Source: Acinetobacter pecorum
GTDB taxonomy: Bacteria; Pseudomonadota; Gammaproteobacteria; Pseudomonadales; Moraxellaceae
DNA length: 64,000 bases
Reading direction: 5' to 3'
Assembly (NCBI RefSeq): GCF_014837015.1
Contig: NZ_JACSPT010000005.1
Location: forward strand, 1 to 64,000
Part shown: one piece after another, positions 28,680 through 38,092 of the stretch
Layout of the letters: the number at the start of each line of letters is the position of its first letter
Numbering within the stretch: the first letter of the stretch is position 1
Translations under genes and position numbers: made by a program
The notes under the pieces: generated by a model
Database searches by the model: none
Seen by the model: only the letters and a program-made list of their open reading frames with translations
Told to the model about the DNA's origin: nothing

Positions 28680-29657
28680 ATGAACAGCAAGGTCAGTGTC
28701 ACAGAACTTTTTAGTCGTGACGAAATTAAAGAACTCACCACGACCTCAGACTTGCACGGTGCCTGGGCAGTAGGTTCGACATGGACCGTAATTGTCATGA
28801 CCTTTGGCACGGTCGCCTATAGCTGGGAATATTTACCTACGTGGGGGAAAGTCCTGATGTGCGCGCTGGCATTGGCCATTCTTGCGGGACGCCAGCTTGC
28901 GATGGCTATTTTGATGCATGATGCCTCACATCATAGCCTGTTCAAAACCAAATGGTTGAACACTCATTTGACCGACTGGCTCTGTGCACGCCCGATCTGG
29001 AATGATGTCAGCAAGTATCGTCCTTATCATCTGAAACATCATGCTAAAACCTCGCAGCCAGATGATCCTGACTTGGGGTTGGTAAAAAATTTCCCCATTA
29101 CTCAAAGCTCACTATTCAGGAAATTCTTTCGTGATCTGAATGGGCAATCTGGACTTAAGTTCCTTGCAGGTCGGGTATTGATGGATCTTGAATTACTGGA
29201 ATGGAGTGTTTCCAATGACCCCAAGCCAATTCTGCGTGGTGATCGCAGCAATTTAGAGTTAGCAAAGAATCTGTTTAAGAATAGTTCCGGTATGCTCATC
29301 TCAAATGCAGCAATTTTTTCTGCACTGTGGGCCAGCGGCCATCCTAAACTGTATTTATTATGGCCTCTCGCCTATATCACTCCATTTCCTTTGTTCATCC
29401 GCATCCGCGCCATGGCTGAACATGCCGGATTAGAAACCAGTCATTCTGCCCTGAGCAATACCCGAACTACTCGTGCAGGTTGGTTGGCACGTGCTTTGGT
29501 TGCCCCGATTCATGTGAACTATCATATTGAACATCATTTGATGGCCTCTGTTCCGCATCAAAAGCTGGCAAGAATGCACCAGATGTTAAGGGAGCGTCAG
29601 TATGTCGATGCTCCGCCAAGTTATCTGGATGTGATTCGCTCACTTTTAAAAAAATAA
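28680..29657 (+). CDS. Membrane fatty acid desaturase
   Basis: This 325-residue integral-membrane di-iron desaturase has the three His boxes HDASHH, HLKHH and HIEHHL that hold the iron centre. About four membrane segments flank them (WTVIVMTFGTVAYSW, VLMCALALAILAG, YLLWPLAYITPFPLFI). It introduces a double bond into acyl chains or a related hydrophobic substrate. AGAAG lies just before the ATG. The regiochemistry cannot be read from sequence. Confidence 0.88.
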   Translation: MNSKVSVTELFSRDEIKELTTTSDLHGAWAVGSTWTVIVMTFGTVAYSWEYLPTWGKVLMCALALAILAGRQLAMAILMHDASHHSLFKTKWLNTHLTDWLCARPIWNDVSKYRPYHLKHHAKTSQPDDPDLGLVKNFPITQSSLFRKFFRDLNGQSGLKFLAGRVLMDLELLEWSVSNDPKPILRGDRSNLELAKNLFKNSSGMLISNAAIFSALWASGHPKLYLLWPLAYITPFPLFIRIRAMAEHAGLETSHSALSNTRTTRAGWLARALVAPIHVNYHIEHHLMASVPHQKLARMHQMLRERQYVDAPPSYLDVIRSLLKK

Positions 29658-29688
29658 AAAATATTTCTACTGTTAAGACTATTCAATT

Positions 29689-30630
29689 TCAATGCTGATG
29701 GCTTTCGGCATGTGAATGCTGATGTGAGGATTGTCCCCGATGTTCCGGTGGACAATCTTCCGCTTCGATCTGCAAGGTCATCTCGGTAATATGATGCTCA
29801 TGGTGGAGCATCTCAAAGGCCTGATGACGCAGTTTCTGATAATCCACATTCGGCGCAACCAGATGCACAGTAAGCATGACTTTTTTGGAAGTAATCGCCC
29901 AGACCTTGAGCTGATGAATATCCTCGACCCCGTCAAGCGCCAAAAGATCGTGACGTAATTTTTCAATATCAATTTCCTCCGGCACACCTTCAAGCAGAAT
30001 ATTGATGCTCTGTTTCAGCAAAACCCAGGTTCTTGGCAATACCCAAAATCCGATTAATACTGCAATGAGTGTATCAATCCACATCCAGCCGGTGAAATAA
30101 ATCACTAACGCTCCAATAATCACGCCTACAGATCCCAGTGCATCACTCAGCACTTCCAGATATGCACCTTTGACATTGAGACTTTCCTGACTGCTGGACA
30201 CCAGAATTTTCATGGAAATCAGGTTAATGATCAGCCCCAAAACAGCAACAATCATCATGCCAAGGCTCTGGATTTCTGGTGGATGACTCAAACGCTGATA
30301 AGCTTCAAACAAGATATAAATCGCAACCACAAACAACATCAAGGCGTTAAACAGGGCAGCCAGAATTTCAAAACGTTGATAACCAAAAGTCCGTTTATTG
30401 TCTGCCGGTTTTTGTCCGATCTTGATAGCCACCAGTGCAATAGCCAGTGCGGCAGCATCGGTAAACATATGTGCAGCATCAGAGAGCAAAGCCAGACTTT
30501 GGGTCAGAAAACCGGCAATTACTTCCACAATTAAAAAAGTCGTGGTTAATCCCAGCGCTATCGATAATTTTCTGGCATTGTCTGCAGTCACGTTGACATG
30601 ACTATGCTCATGATGATGTGAATTCCCCAC
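29689..30630 (-). CDS. Cation diffusion facilitator, CzcD/ZitB-like
   Basis: This 313-residue CDF exporter of Zn2+ and probably Co2+/Cd2+ is powered by proton exchange. It has six membrane segments, with the metal site in LLSDAAHMFTDAAAL (TM2) and LSDALGSVGVIIG (TM5), and a cytoplasmic ferredoxin-like domain (about 215-295). Both ends are His-rich (MGNSHHHEHSHVN and SSHQHSHAESHQH), typical of zinc-handling members. No metal-sensing regulator gene is adjacent. Confidence 0.93.
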   Translation of the reverse strand: MGNSHHHEHSHVNVTADNARKLSIALGLTTTFLIVEVIAGFLTQSLALLSDAAHMFTDAAALAIALVAIKIGQKPADNKRTFGYQRFEILAALFNALMLFVVAIYILFEAYQRLSHPPEIQSLGMMIVAVLGLIINLISMKILVSSSQESLNVKGAYLEVLSDALGSVGVIIGALVIYFTGWMWIDTLIAVLIGFWVLPRTWVLLKQSINILLEGVPEEIDIEKLRHDLLALDGVEDIHQLKVWAITSKKVMLTVHLVAPNVDYQKLRHQAFEMLHHEHHITEMTLQIEAEDCPPEHRGQSSHQHSHAESHQH

Positions 30631-30761
30631 CGGCTACTCCTTCCTTCTTATTCAACGAGGACATGCATCCTCAGCATCATTCAAGTCTTGTTCTGATTCA
30701 TATTACGCTTGAATTTTATCTATTTAAGTAGGTTTTTTATGAACTGTTTTATCAGTCGGCA

Positions 30762-31403
30762 TTAAATTAAAGTTTTGGCTTTTTCATGTTCTGCCAGCCA
30801 AGCCTGTACCGAAGCACGCTTAAAATTACGCTCGACATATCCTATTATTTTCACAGGAAGATTCACCTGATGGCTCAACAAACGATGCAACATAAAGGCC
30901 AAATCGAAGTCTGCAATTGACCAGTGTTCAGTCAACCATATGTCCTTCAGCATATGTTCTGCCACATTCACCAAGCGCTGAATTTCTTCAGTTATCGGAG
31001 CTGTAAGAGGTGTAGATATTTTTGCTGGATGAAATACCGAATCAGAAGGCATCTGCTGACGGATTTGCATAAAATCGGTTTTGACCAAGGCTTGTAGGGC
31101 GCGACATTTGGCTCTGGCTTGAATTTCCTTAGGATATAAAGTTGGATAATTAGTTGCTGGAAAGACATCCTCCAAGTATTCAGTGATTGCCCATGATTCA
31201 AACAGACTAAAATGATCTAGCGTTAAACACGGAACTTTAGCACTTGGACAAATGGCTTGATAAGCCGCAGATTTCTGTTGCTGCTGATCTAAATCAATCA
31301 CGATTTCCTGAAAATCTAAACCCTTTTCTTTTAAGGCAACATAGACCGACATAGCATAAGGGCTGATTCTATTTTGATCGACATATAAACGTATATTTTG
31401 CAT
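30762..31403 (-). CDS. Glutathione S-transferase family, YfcF-like
   Basis: This 213-residue GST has an N-terminal thioredoxin-like domain (IRLYVDQNRISPYAMSVYVAL, with CPSAKVPCL and the glutathione-binding LFESWAITEYLE) and an all-helical C-terminal domain (about 90-210). SPYAMSV in place of a CxxC argues for conjugating or peroxidase activity as in YfcF/YfcG-type proteins. It stands alone. Confidence 0.85.
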   Translation of the reverse strand: MQNIRLYVDQNRISPYAMSVYVALKEKGLDFQEIVIDLDQQQQKSAAYQAICPSAKVPCLTLDHFSLFESWAITEYLEDVFPATNYPTLYPKEIQARAKCRALQALVKTDFMQIRQQMPSDSVFHPAKISTPLTAPITEEIQRLVNVAEHMLKDIWLTEHWSIADFDLAFMLHRLLSHQVNLPVKIIGYVERNFKRASVQAWLAEHEKAKTLI

Positions 31404-31643
31404 ATCCTTGTTCCTGATGACCTTATTGTTTTTATTCAGTACGGCAGCCTTACTCTACTCTCTTTCTTACATAAAAGAAAAAATGAAATGCTTGATGTAG
31501 CGATCACACGAAAATTTTTACTTACTTGCTGATAGTGCAACGATACCCATTATTTTCTATTTTGCACAGGATCGGTAGATAAAGCCTTTTATTTTGCTTT
31601 TGATTCACGTTAAATTAAATCATTCTCTTGATATCAAAAAACT

Positions 31644-32363
31644 ATGCTGAACTTAGCCCACCTCCCCGATACTGTATATGCCATTCAACATCTGGCTTTT
31701 GAAGACTTAGGCGCTTGGGAAGATGTTTTTTATCAGCTCGGCTTACGCGTCCGCTATTTTGAAGCCGGCATTGATGATCTTAACAAAGCTTTTGAGCATC
31801 CTGGCTTAGTGGTCATTCTTGGAGGCCCGATTGCAGTCTATGAAACTCAAGACTACCCGTTCCTGCAAGAAGAAATAAACTTACTTAAAGTTCGTTTAGA
31901 GAAAAATCTACCGACTTTAGGTATCTGTTTAGGGGCTCAATTAATTGCTGCTGCGTTGGGTAGCAAAGTCTATTCCGGGCATGCCAAAGAAATCGGCTGG
32001 TCTAAACTCACCCTTGCTTCTGTTGAAAATAATCCGCTGCAAGCTCTGGAAGATATTCAAGTCCTGCATTGGCACGGTGATACTTTTGATTTACCTGCAC
32101 AGGCTGAATTATTGGCCAGCTCTAATCTTTATCCGCATCAGGCTTTCCGTGTGGGTAATCATATTCTGGCCCTGCAGTTTCATCCTGAAATAGCCAGTGA
32201 CAGTCTGGAAAAATGGCTGATTGGCCATACTGGTGAATTACGACAGGCTAATATTGCTATACCTACACTTCGCGCAGCCAATCTTCAATTTGCACCTTTG
32301 CTGGAAATGACTTCAAAAACTGTCTTGGAACAATATCTGGCTCAATTAAATATGGCATCTTGA
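31644..32363 (+). CDS. Class I glutamine amidotransferase, GuaA-like
   Basis: This 239-residue protein has the triad-type glutaminase fold: GICLGAQL with the nucleophile Cys, and LQFHPEI with the catalytic His and Glu. VVILGGPIAVYE matches the N-terminal GMP-synthase-like region. It has no synthetase domain, so it belongs to the stand-alone GATase1 group annotated as GMP synthase-like or gamma-glutamyl hydrolases. It is followed 47 bases later by a LysE exporter. Confidence 0.85.
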   Translation: MLNLAHLPDTVYAIQHLAFEDLGAWEDVFYQLGLRVRYFEAGIDDLNKAFEHPGLVVILGGPIAVYETQDYPFLQEEINLLKVRLEKNLPTLGICLGAQLIAAALGSKVYSGHAKEIGWSKLTLASVENNPLQALEDIQVLHWHGDTFDLPAQAELLASSNLYPHQAFRVGNHILALQFHPEIASDSLEKWLIGHTGELRQANIAIPTLRAANLQFAPLLEMTSKTVLEQYLAQLNMAS

Positions 32364-32410
32364 TTCGGCGCATTTTAAACTTGACTCCAATTCTTGATAT
32401 TAAAAATTTT

Positions 32411-33043
32411 ATGAGCGCATTATTCGGTATCGCTGTTATTCATTTTTTCGCCCTGATCAGCCCGGGACCAGACTTTTTCTTTGTGACACAAAGTGCGATA
32501 CGGCAGTCCAGAAAACATGCGCTCTTTGCAGCTCTCGGGATTTCGTTGAGTATTCTGCTCTGGTCAATCTGTGCGCTCAGTGGTTTACATTTCCTGTTTC
32601 AGAAAGTGGCCTGGTTGCAGCAGGTGTTAATGATCTTGGGTAGCATATATCTACTTTATTTAGGCTACCTGATGTTAAAGTCGAGTTTAAAAAAACCACT
32701 ACCCTTAATTGAACCAAAACATGAGTCTGTTCCAGTAGCACACGCATCATATTTTAAATTATTGCTTCAGGGCTTTTTGACAAATATGGCCAACCCTAAA
32801 GCCCTGATTTACTTTAGCAGTGTCTTTTCTTTGGCCATCAGTCCCAATGCAAGCTTATCAGAGCAATCTTCCTTGTTACTCTTGGTATTTGTAGAAAGCC
32901 TGCTCTGGTTTGCAGTTGTTGCTGTTATTTTTTCAATGCGCAAGATGAATACCTATTATCAAAAATTTGCCAAATGGATTGATGGGATCACCGGTGGAAT
33001 TTTTATCAGTTTTGGCTGTTTACTTATTTTTAACCGGAATTAA
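32411..33043 (+). CDS. LysE/RhtB family exporter
   Basis: This 210-residue inner-membrane exporter has about six membrane segments. The signature is FALISPGPDFFFVTQSA near the N-terminus, with NPKALIYFSSVF in the middle. The family exports amino acids such as homoserine, threonine or lysine. The ATG at 32411 (MSALFGIAVIHFF) is chosen; an in-frame TTG at 32360 would add 17 non-family residues. The adjacent glutaminase-type gene suggests amino acid or amide metabolism, but no substrate can be named. Confidence 0.88.
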   Translation: MSALFGIAVIHFFALISPGPDFFFVTQSAIRQSRKHALFAALGISLSILLWSICALSGLHFLFQKVAWLQQVLMILGSIYLLYLGYLMLKSSLKKPLPLIEPKHESVPVAHASYFKLLLQGFLTNMANPKALIYFSSVFSLAISPNASLSEQSSLLLLVFVESLLWFAVVAVIFSMRKMNTYYQKFAKWIDGITGGIFISFGCLLIFNRN

Positions 33044-33057
33044 ACTTGTTGATTCAA

Positions 33058-33090
33058 TTAAAAAAGCACCTGAATATAGGTGCTTTTTTA
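33058..33090. terminator. Bidirectional terminator between LysE and YceI genes
   Basis: TTAAAAAAGCACCT and AGGTGCTTTTTTAA are perfect arms around a 6-base loop. They serve both convergent genes. Confidence 0.9.
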
Positions 33091-33102
33091 ATCAAGTCGT
33101 GC

Positions 33103-33693
33103 TTATTTCGCTTTGGCTGTTGGCACACTTGCTTCAGTGGTAATCTGTACGGTAATTTTATCACCTACATTAGGTACATAGTTTGCGATACCAAATGCAG
33201 AACGGTTGAATGATGTAGTGGCATTAAAACCGACTGTTTCTGCTTTGGTCATTGGATGTGGGCCTTTCTTGTTCAAGACGGCATCCAATACAACCGGCTT
33301 AGTAACGCCTTTAATGGTCAAATCACCAGTAATTTTAAATTTCTTTTTGTCCTGAGTTTCAACTTTGGTACTTTTAAAAGTGATGTTTGGGTATTTCGCT
33401 GCATCAAACCAGTCTGCCGCCACTAAATGCTCATCCAAAGCTTTCACGTTGGTATTGATACTCGACAGTGGAATTGTCACATTCACAGAAGAGTTCGCAG
33501 GTTTTTGCTCATCAACATTAATGGTACCCTGAATATTTGAGAAGTTACCTGATGGTGTAGAAAAACCAAAATGATCCCAGCTAAATACGGTGGCTGTATG
33601 GGTTGGATCAATGGTATAAGCCACTGGTTTAGCCATAGAAACAGTTGCCACGGACGCAACCGCCAAGCCTAATGCTAATGTTTTGAAATTCAT
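33103..33693 (-). CDS. YceI family periplasmic lipid-binding protein
   Basis: This 196-residue secreted lipocalin-like protein binds polyisoprenoid-type lipids. The signal peptide MNFKTLALGLAVASVATVSMA is cleaved before KPVAYTIDPTHT. The YceI domain follows with ATVFSWDHFGFSTPSG, DEHLVAADWFDAAKYPNI and DLTIKGVTKPV. The start at 33693 is chosen because it begins the signal peptide and follows a purine-rich site (GAGAGA). An earlier in-frame ATG at 33723 adds ten charged residues. Confidence 0.92.
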   Translation of the reverse strand: MNFKTLALGLAVASVATVSMAKPVAYTIDPTHTATVFSWDHFGFSTPSGNFSNIQGTINVDEQKPANSSVNVTIPLSSINTNVKALDEHLVAADWFDAAKYPNITFKSTKVETQDKKKFKITGDLTIKGVTKPVVLDAVLNKKGPHPMTKAETVGFNATTSFNRSAFGIANYVPNVGDKITVQITTEASVPTAKAK

Positions 33694-33822
33694 GTTTTTA
33701 TCTCTCGTTTTGGATGTCATCAAGTGTATAGAAACTGGAAACGTTTGCAGCCCTAAAGATAAAACGTTTTGTTGCAGCTATGAAACGATAAATTTGTAAG
33801 TTATTTTTTTAACTTTTGATGG

Positions 33823-34278
33823 TCAATCCATACGGTATTGGATGAATCCGGTTTTCTTGGCGACTTTGTTATATAACGCTTGTGCCTGATGGTTTGATTC
33901 CTGAGTTAGCCAGTACACCCGGTCGCAATTACGCTGCTGCGCTACCTGATAGATATGCTCAAGCAACTTGCGCGCCACGCCCCGGCCACGATAATCTGGA
34001 TGGACAAATAAATCCTGCAAATAGGCATATGGTCTTACTGTCCAGCTACTGTTATGCTCAATGACATGCACAATTCCCACAACCTTTCCATCCATCATTG
34101 CAGCAAAACCGTACATTGAATCTAATTCATAATTGGTTAATTTATCCCAGGTATTTTCACTCACCTCATCCGAAATTTGCGCCTGATAAAAGCGTTGATA
34201 GTCTTGCCATAAAAATAGCCATTCCGGCTGTGATATTTGCTCTAGAGCTTTGATCTGGATCTGGGGCTGTATATTCAT
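33823..34278 (-). CDS. GNAT family N-acetyltransferase
   Basis: This 151-residue acetyltransferase has motif A LQDLFVHPDYRGRGVARKLLEHI, containing the RGxGxA acetyl-CoA loop, and motif B TQESNHQAQALYNKVAKKTGFIQY. The length is typical. The substrate is unknown. Confidence 0.88.
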   Translation of the reverse strand: MNIQPQIQIKALEQISQPEWLFLWQDYQRFYQAQISDEVSENTWDKLTNYELDSMYGFAAMMDGKVVGIVHVIEHNSSWTVRPYAYLQDLFVHPDYRGRGVARKLLEHIYQVAQQRNCDRVYWLTQESNHQAQALYNKVAKKTGFIQYRMD

Positions 34279-34414
34279 GTTTAACTGCTTCTTTGGCTTA
34301 TTTCTTTCATTTAAGTCGTTTCGATAGTGGTCGCTGAATTATTATAGCGGCCTAAACCTAGCTTTATCTCATCTCGTGTTCATAAGCAACCCATCAGATG
34401 AAAATCATCCGGTA

Positions 34415-34442
34415 TAAAAAAAAGCCCCAATCAGGGACTTTT
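34415..34442 (-). terminator. Intrinsic terminator of the 73-residue gene
   Basis: On the minus strand, AAGTCCC pairs with GGGGCTT (one G-T pair) around TGATT and is followed by a run of eight T. Confidence 0.8.
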
Positions 34443-34454
34443 CACGCTTTATGT

Positions 34455-34676
34455 TTAAAGTTTTTCAACCAGAATACGATCAACCTGTTTTAGGCCAGTC
34501 GTCTTTTCATGATTTTTACGACGCACTTTAATGACCTTTTCTTCGGCTAATTCTTGCAGCATTAAATCAACTGCAACCATCGCATCAAGAGGTAATTCCT
34601 GTCCGATCCACTTGAGTTCGCCTGCATCCATTAAAGTAATTTCATCGTTAATTTGTTCATACAAGCTCATGTTCAT
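34455..34676 (-). CDS. Small conserved-looking protein of unknown function
   Basis: This 73-residue acidic protein starts MNMSLYEQINDEITLMDAGE. The helical character and the basic C-terminal segment (VIKVRRKNHEKTTG) might suit nucleic acid or protein contact. It has its own terminator and clear coding character. An ATG two codons downstream is also possible. No family is recognised. Confidence 0.7.
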   Translation of the reverse strand: MNMSLYEQINDEITLMDAGELKWIGQELPLDAMVAVDLMLQELAEEKVIKVRRKNHEKTTGLKQVDRILVEKL

Positions 34677-34749
34677 CTCACTCTTTCATTTCGACTACGG
34701 GAGGACTTTCTAACGGTTGCCACATGAAAACAACGCTAAAAAGCAAAAA

Positions 34750-34784
34750 AACAAAAGACGCCCCAAAACTGGAGCGCCTTTTAA
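34750..34784 (-). terminator. Intrinsic terminator after transketolase
   Basis: On the minus strand, AAGGCGCTCC and GGGGCGTCTT pair around AGTTTT, followed by a T run. Confidence 0.8.
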
Positions 34785-34805
34785 AAAAACCACCTAATCA
34801 GTTGA

Positions 34806-36794
34806 TTATGCAGTAATCTCTTTTACAGCTGCTACCACTGCTTCAGTAGTAATACCGAAGAACTGGAACAGATCTTTTGCAGGTGCAGATTCGCCATAAG
34901 TGGTCATACCGATGACGCGACCATCAAGACCCACAAATTTCCACCAGTAATCTACATGTGCAGCTTCAACCGCAACACGTGCACGAATGTTTGATGGAAG
35001 AACCGCTTCACGATAAGCTGCATCTTGCTTCATGAATTCTTCGGCACATGGCATAGATACCACACGCACGCCTTCAAGCTGTGCATAAGCGTCCATTGCC
35101 AGAGATACTTCTGAACCAGTTGCAATAATAATTGCTTTTAATTCGCCTTTTTCTTCAGCCAGTACATAACCACCTTTTGCCACGTTCTCGATTTGTGCTT
35201 GAGTACGGGTCTGGAATGGCAAGTTCTGACGAGAGAAGATTAATGCTGTCGGACCATCAGCACGCATGAGTGCAGATTTCCAGGAAATTGCTGCTTCAAC
35301 CGTGTCACATGGACGCCATGTATTCAGGTTTGGCGTAGTACGAAGCGATGCGATCTGCTCAACAGGTTGATGCGTTGGACCATCTTCACCCAGACCAATT
35401 GAGTCATGCGTATAAACATGAATCACGCGCTGTTTCATTAATGCAGACATACGTACTGCATTACGTGCATACTCCATAAACATCAGGAATGTAGCGACAT
35501 AAGGGATAAAACCGCCATGTAGCGCCACGCCGTTGGCAATTGCAGTCATACCGAATTCACGTACACCGTAGTGTACATAGTTACCCGCAGGATTATCCTG
35601 CACGCCTTGCGCACCTTTCCAAAGGGTCAGGTTAGAACCTGCAAGATCAGCAGAACCACCTAGAACTTCTGGCAATAATGGAACAAGTGCTTGCAATGCA
35701 TTTTGGCTAGCTTTACGCGTCGCAATTGTTTCAGCTTTGGCATTCACTTCTGCAATGTAGGCATCCGCTTTTGCCGCGAAGTCAGCCGGCAATTCACCCG
35801 ATAAACGACGTTTAAGCTCAGCAGCTTCTGCTGGATATTTTGCAGCATAGGCAGCAAATGTTTCGTTCCAGGCTGCTTCTGCTTCTGCACCTTTAGCTTT
35901 CGCATCCCAAGCTGCATACACATCTTCAGGAATCACAAATGCTTCATCAGTCCAGCCCAAAGCTTCACGAGTCAGGACGATTTCGTCATGACCGAGTGGT
36001 GCACCGTGACTGTCTTCTTTACCTTGTTTATTTGGTGAACCCAGACCAATTACTGTTTTACAGATAATGATCGTTGGTCGGGCAGTTTCAGCTTTTGCTG
36101 CTAAAGTTGCAGCACGTAAAGCATCAGCATCGTGACCATCAACTCTAATGACTTGCCAGCCGTATGCTAGGAAGCGTTGTTCTGTATCGTCAGAGAACCA
36201 GCCTTCCACTTCGCCATCAATCGAGATGCCATTGTCATCGTAGTAAGCAATCAGCTTGCCTAGACCCAATGTACCCGCCAAAGAACATGCTTCGTGAGAA
36301 ACACCTTCCATTAAACAGCCATCGCCCAGGAAGCAGTAAGTGAAGTGATCTACAACCTGAATGTCATCTTTGTTAAATTGTGCAGCTAAAGTTTTTTCAG
36401 CCAGTGCAAAACCCACGGCATTCGCGATACCTTGACCTAAAGGACCAGTTGTCGTTTCAATCCCTGGCGCATAACCCAATTCCGGGTGACCAGGTGTTTT
36501 AGAATGAAGTTGACGGAATGCTTTTAGATCTTCAATTGAAAGATCGTAGCCCGTTAAATGAAGAAGCGCATATTGAAGCATAGAGCCATGGCCATTTGAT
36601 AATACAAAACGGTCACGGTTTGCCCAATTCGGGTTGGTCGGGTTATGGTTCATGAATTCACGCCAAACCACATCAGCGATATCTGCCATCCCCATTGGAG
36701 CACCTGGATGTCCTGAGTTTGCTTTTTGCACAGCATCCATTGCCAATACACGAATTGCGTTTGCAATACGACGTTCATTAAGCGGGGTTGTCAT
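34806..36794 (-). CDS. tkt: Transketolase
   Basis: This 662-residue thiamine-diphosphate enzyme of the pentose phosphate pathway has a normal length. The PP domain has the [17 protein letters not shown] start, and the ThDP/Mg motif [13 protein letters not shown]. The Pyr domain has [17 protein letters not shown], then [18 protein letters not shown]. The C-terminal domain begins near [15 protein letters not shown]. It stands as a single gene. Confidence 0.97.
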   Translation of the reverse strand: MTTPLNERRIANAIRVLAMDAVQKANSGHPGAPMGMADIADVVWREFMNHNPTNPNWANRDRFVLSNGHGSMLQYALLHLTGYDLSIEDLKAFRQLHSKTPGHPELGYAPGIETTTGPLGQGIANAVGFALAEKTLAAQFNKDDIQVVDHFTYCFLGDGCLMEGVSHEACSLAGTLGLGKLIAYYDDNGISIDGEVEGWFSDDTEQRFLAYGWQVIRVDGHDADALRAATLAAKAETARPTIIICKTVIGLGSPNKQGKEDSHGAPLGHDEIVLTREALGWTDEAFVIPEDVYAAWDAKAKGAEAEAAWNETFAAYAAKYPAEAAELKRRLSGELPADFAAKADAYIAEVNAKAETIATRKASQNALQALVPLLPEVLGGSADLAGSNLTLWKGAQGVQDNPAGNYVHYGVREFGMTAIANGVALHGGFIPYVATFLMFMEYARNAVRMSALMKQRVIHVYTHDSIGLGEDGPTHQPVEQIASLRTTPNLNTWRPCDTVEAAISWKSALMRADGPTALIFSRQNLPFQTRTQAQIENVAKGGYVLAEEKGELKAIIIATGSEVSLAMDAYAQLEGVRVVSMPCAEEFMKQDAAYREAVLPSNIRARVAVEAAHVDYWWKFVGLDGRVIGMTTYGESAPAKDLFQFFGITTEAVVAAVKEITA

Positions 36795-37238
36795 AAATCA
36801 GAGTCCAAAATATTCAGAAATAGGAAATGATGAAAAGACTTTCAAAACTGCTGCCTATTGTCTTAAAAAAACAGCGAGGGGTAAAGACTAACCAACAATA
36901 TTTATCAGTTTATTGAGTGTCTCTTGCCTTATCGTACAATTATTCCACATTTCTTCTTCAACTTTGATTGGCTTGACTGATTTACAGGTTGAATTTTCCT
37001 GCATCTCGACATTGACTTCATTTTCTGACGTTAAATTTTAAGCTGGCAAACAGGATTGAATTTATGTTAGTTTTGCCTCTATTTCATACTTTTTAAATCA
37101 GTCTCTCTAAAGAAAATTAATAGATTCGATTGAGCCTTATATAATGTAATTTTTCTTATTTTTAATTATAAAATATTTATAAATCCATATAAAAATCTAA
37201 TTAGCTTAGGCTAAATTTTTAATATGGATGGACTTTGA
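36795..37238. other. Intergenic region upstream of tkt, no gene seen
   Basis: This AT-rich stretch of 444 bases must hold the tkt promoter on the minus strand. No confident promoter, RNA or small gene was recognised. GC falls noticeably from about 37100 towards the pilin gene. Confidence 0.4.
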
Positions 37239-37625
37239 TTATTGACCCTGACAATCGTTCGGCAAATAGCGCTGCTGAATATTGGTTGAATAACATTTCC
37301 CACTATAAACATCAAAGGCAATTGATTTCCCGCGAATCGCGGCATCTACACCTTGTTGCCGCATCTTAAATTCAATCCGGCAGGCAGCGTTAATGATCAC
37401 TTTTTCGATATATTGGCTACCACCACCAATCTGCCGTCCGGCATCACACTGTTGATCCGAGGCAATAAAATGGCTTCGATATACCCCAGCCTGCTGAAAC
37501 ACATCAGCCAATTGAGAACGTACGATATAGCCTTGATAGCTCATAAAAGCCATCGTGGCTAAAATCGCAACAATTATCGTTACAATCAGCCCCTCAATCA
37601 GGGTAAATGCCTTTTGATACATCAT
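37239..37625 (-). CDS. Type IV pilin-like or pseudopilin protein
   Basis: The 128-residue product starts MMYQKAFTLIEGLIVTIIVAILA, a class III prepilin leader with a short basic leader and the FTLIE hydrophobic stem. The residue before the cut is Ala rather than the usual Gly. Four Cys in the globular part (QQCDAGR, NAACRIEF, GKCYS, NDCQG) could make two disulfides. The ATG at 37625 follows GGAG and is chosen over an in-frame start at 37754. No other pilus genes are nearby. Confidence 0.78.
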   Translation of the reverse strand: MMYQKAFTLIEGLIVTIIVAILATMAFMSYQGYIVRSQLADVFQQAGVYRSHFIASDQQCDAGRQIGGGSQYIEKVIINAACRIEFKMRQQGVDAAIRGKSIAFDVYSGKCYSTNIQQRYLPNDCQGQ

Positions 37626-38018
37626 CTCTGATCTCCGTATAGTCTTGCTCCAACAGTCCATACAAAAAGATGTAGCTATTCCTAAGTGACAAATATTGAA
37701 GACTGAGGCTAATATGAAGATATACCCGGACACCCACAAGACAGCTAGTCGCACGGCATACCAGCTTGCTTTGCTTTATTGATGTAATGATCACTTGCTT
37801 AAAACAAGGTTTGAATTTTTAGCTTTATATTCTTTGCACGTTTATTTTTTTAAATTCAATTTGAAATCTAATAATTTAATTTTTTGTCAGTTTGGGGTGT
37901 TAAATATTATTAATGTATGTTCTCTCACGAATACTGCTGATTTAATAGGCATATCAATTTTTTTAATTCTATTAATCAATTAAAAACACAATATTTTGAA
38001 ACAATTTCGTCCAATTTT
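37626..38018. other. Very AT-rich intergenic region
   Basis: This long AT-rich stretch (about 37795-38010 is especially low in GC) lies between the minus-strand pilin-like gene and the metK leader. It should hold the metK promoter, for which TTGAAA at 37996-38001 is one possible -35 without a good -10. Open frames here lack coding character. Confidence 0.4.
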
Positions 38019-38092
38019 GTTGCGTTAAGCTAGTCCTAGAGCGCAACTCGATGTAACATATCGGGTCTTTAAAATTAACTGTGATAGGACTA
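38019..38092 (+). promoter_or_regulatory. Candidate structured metK leader (pseudoknot)
   Basis: Hairpin 1 is GTTGCG (38019-38024) with CGCAAC (38042-38047). Its loop contains TAGTCCTA (38031-38038), the exact complement of TAGGACTA (38085-38092), which spans the metK Shine-Dalgarno and the first base of the ATG. Hairpin 2, CGATGT-AAC-ATATCG (38049-38063), lies between. Loop-to-SD pairing would form an H-type pseudoknot hiding the ribosome site. This is the architecture of several SAM-sensing translational riboswitches. Function is inferred. Confidence 0.5.
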
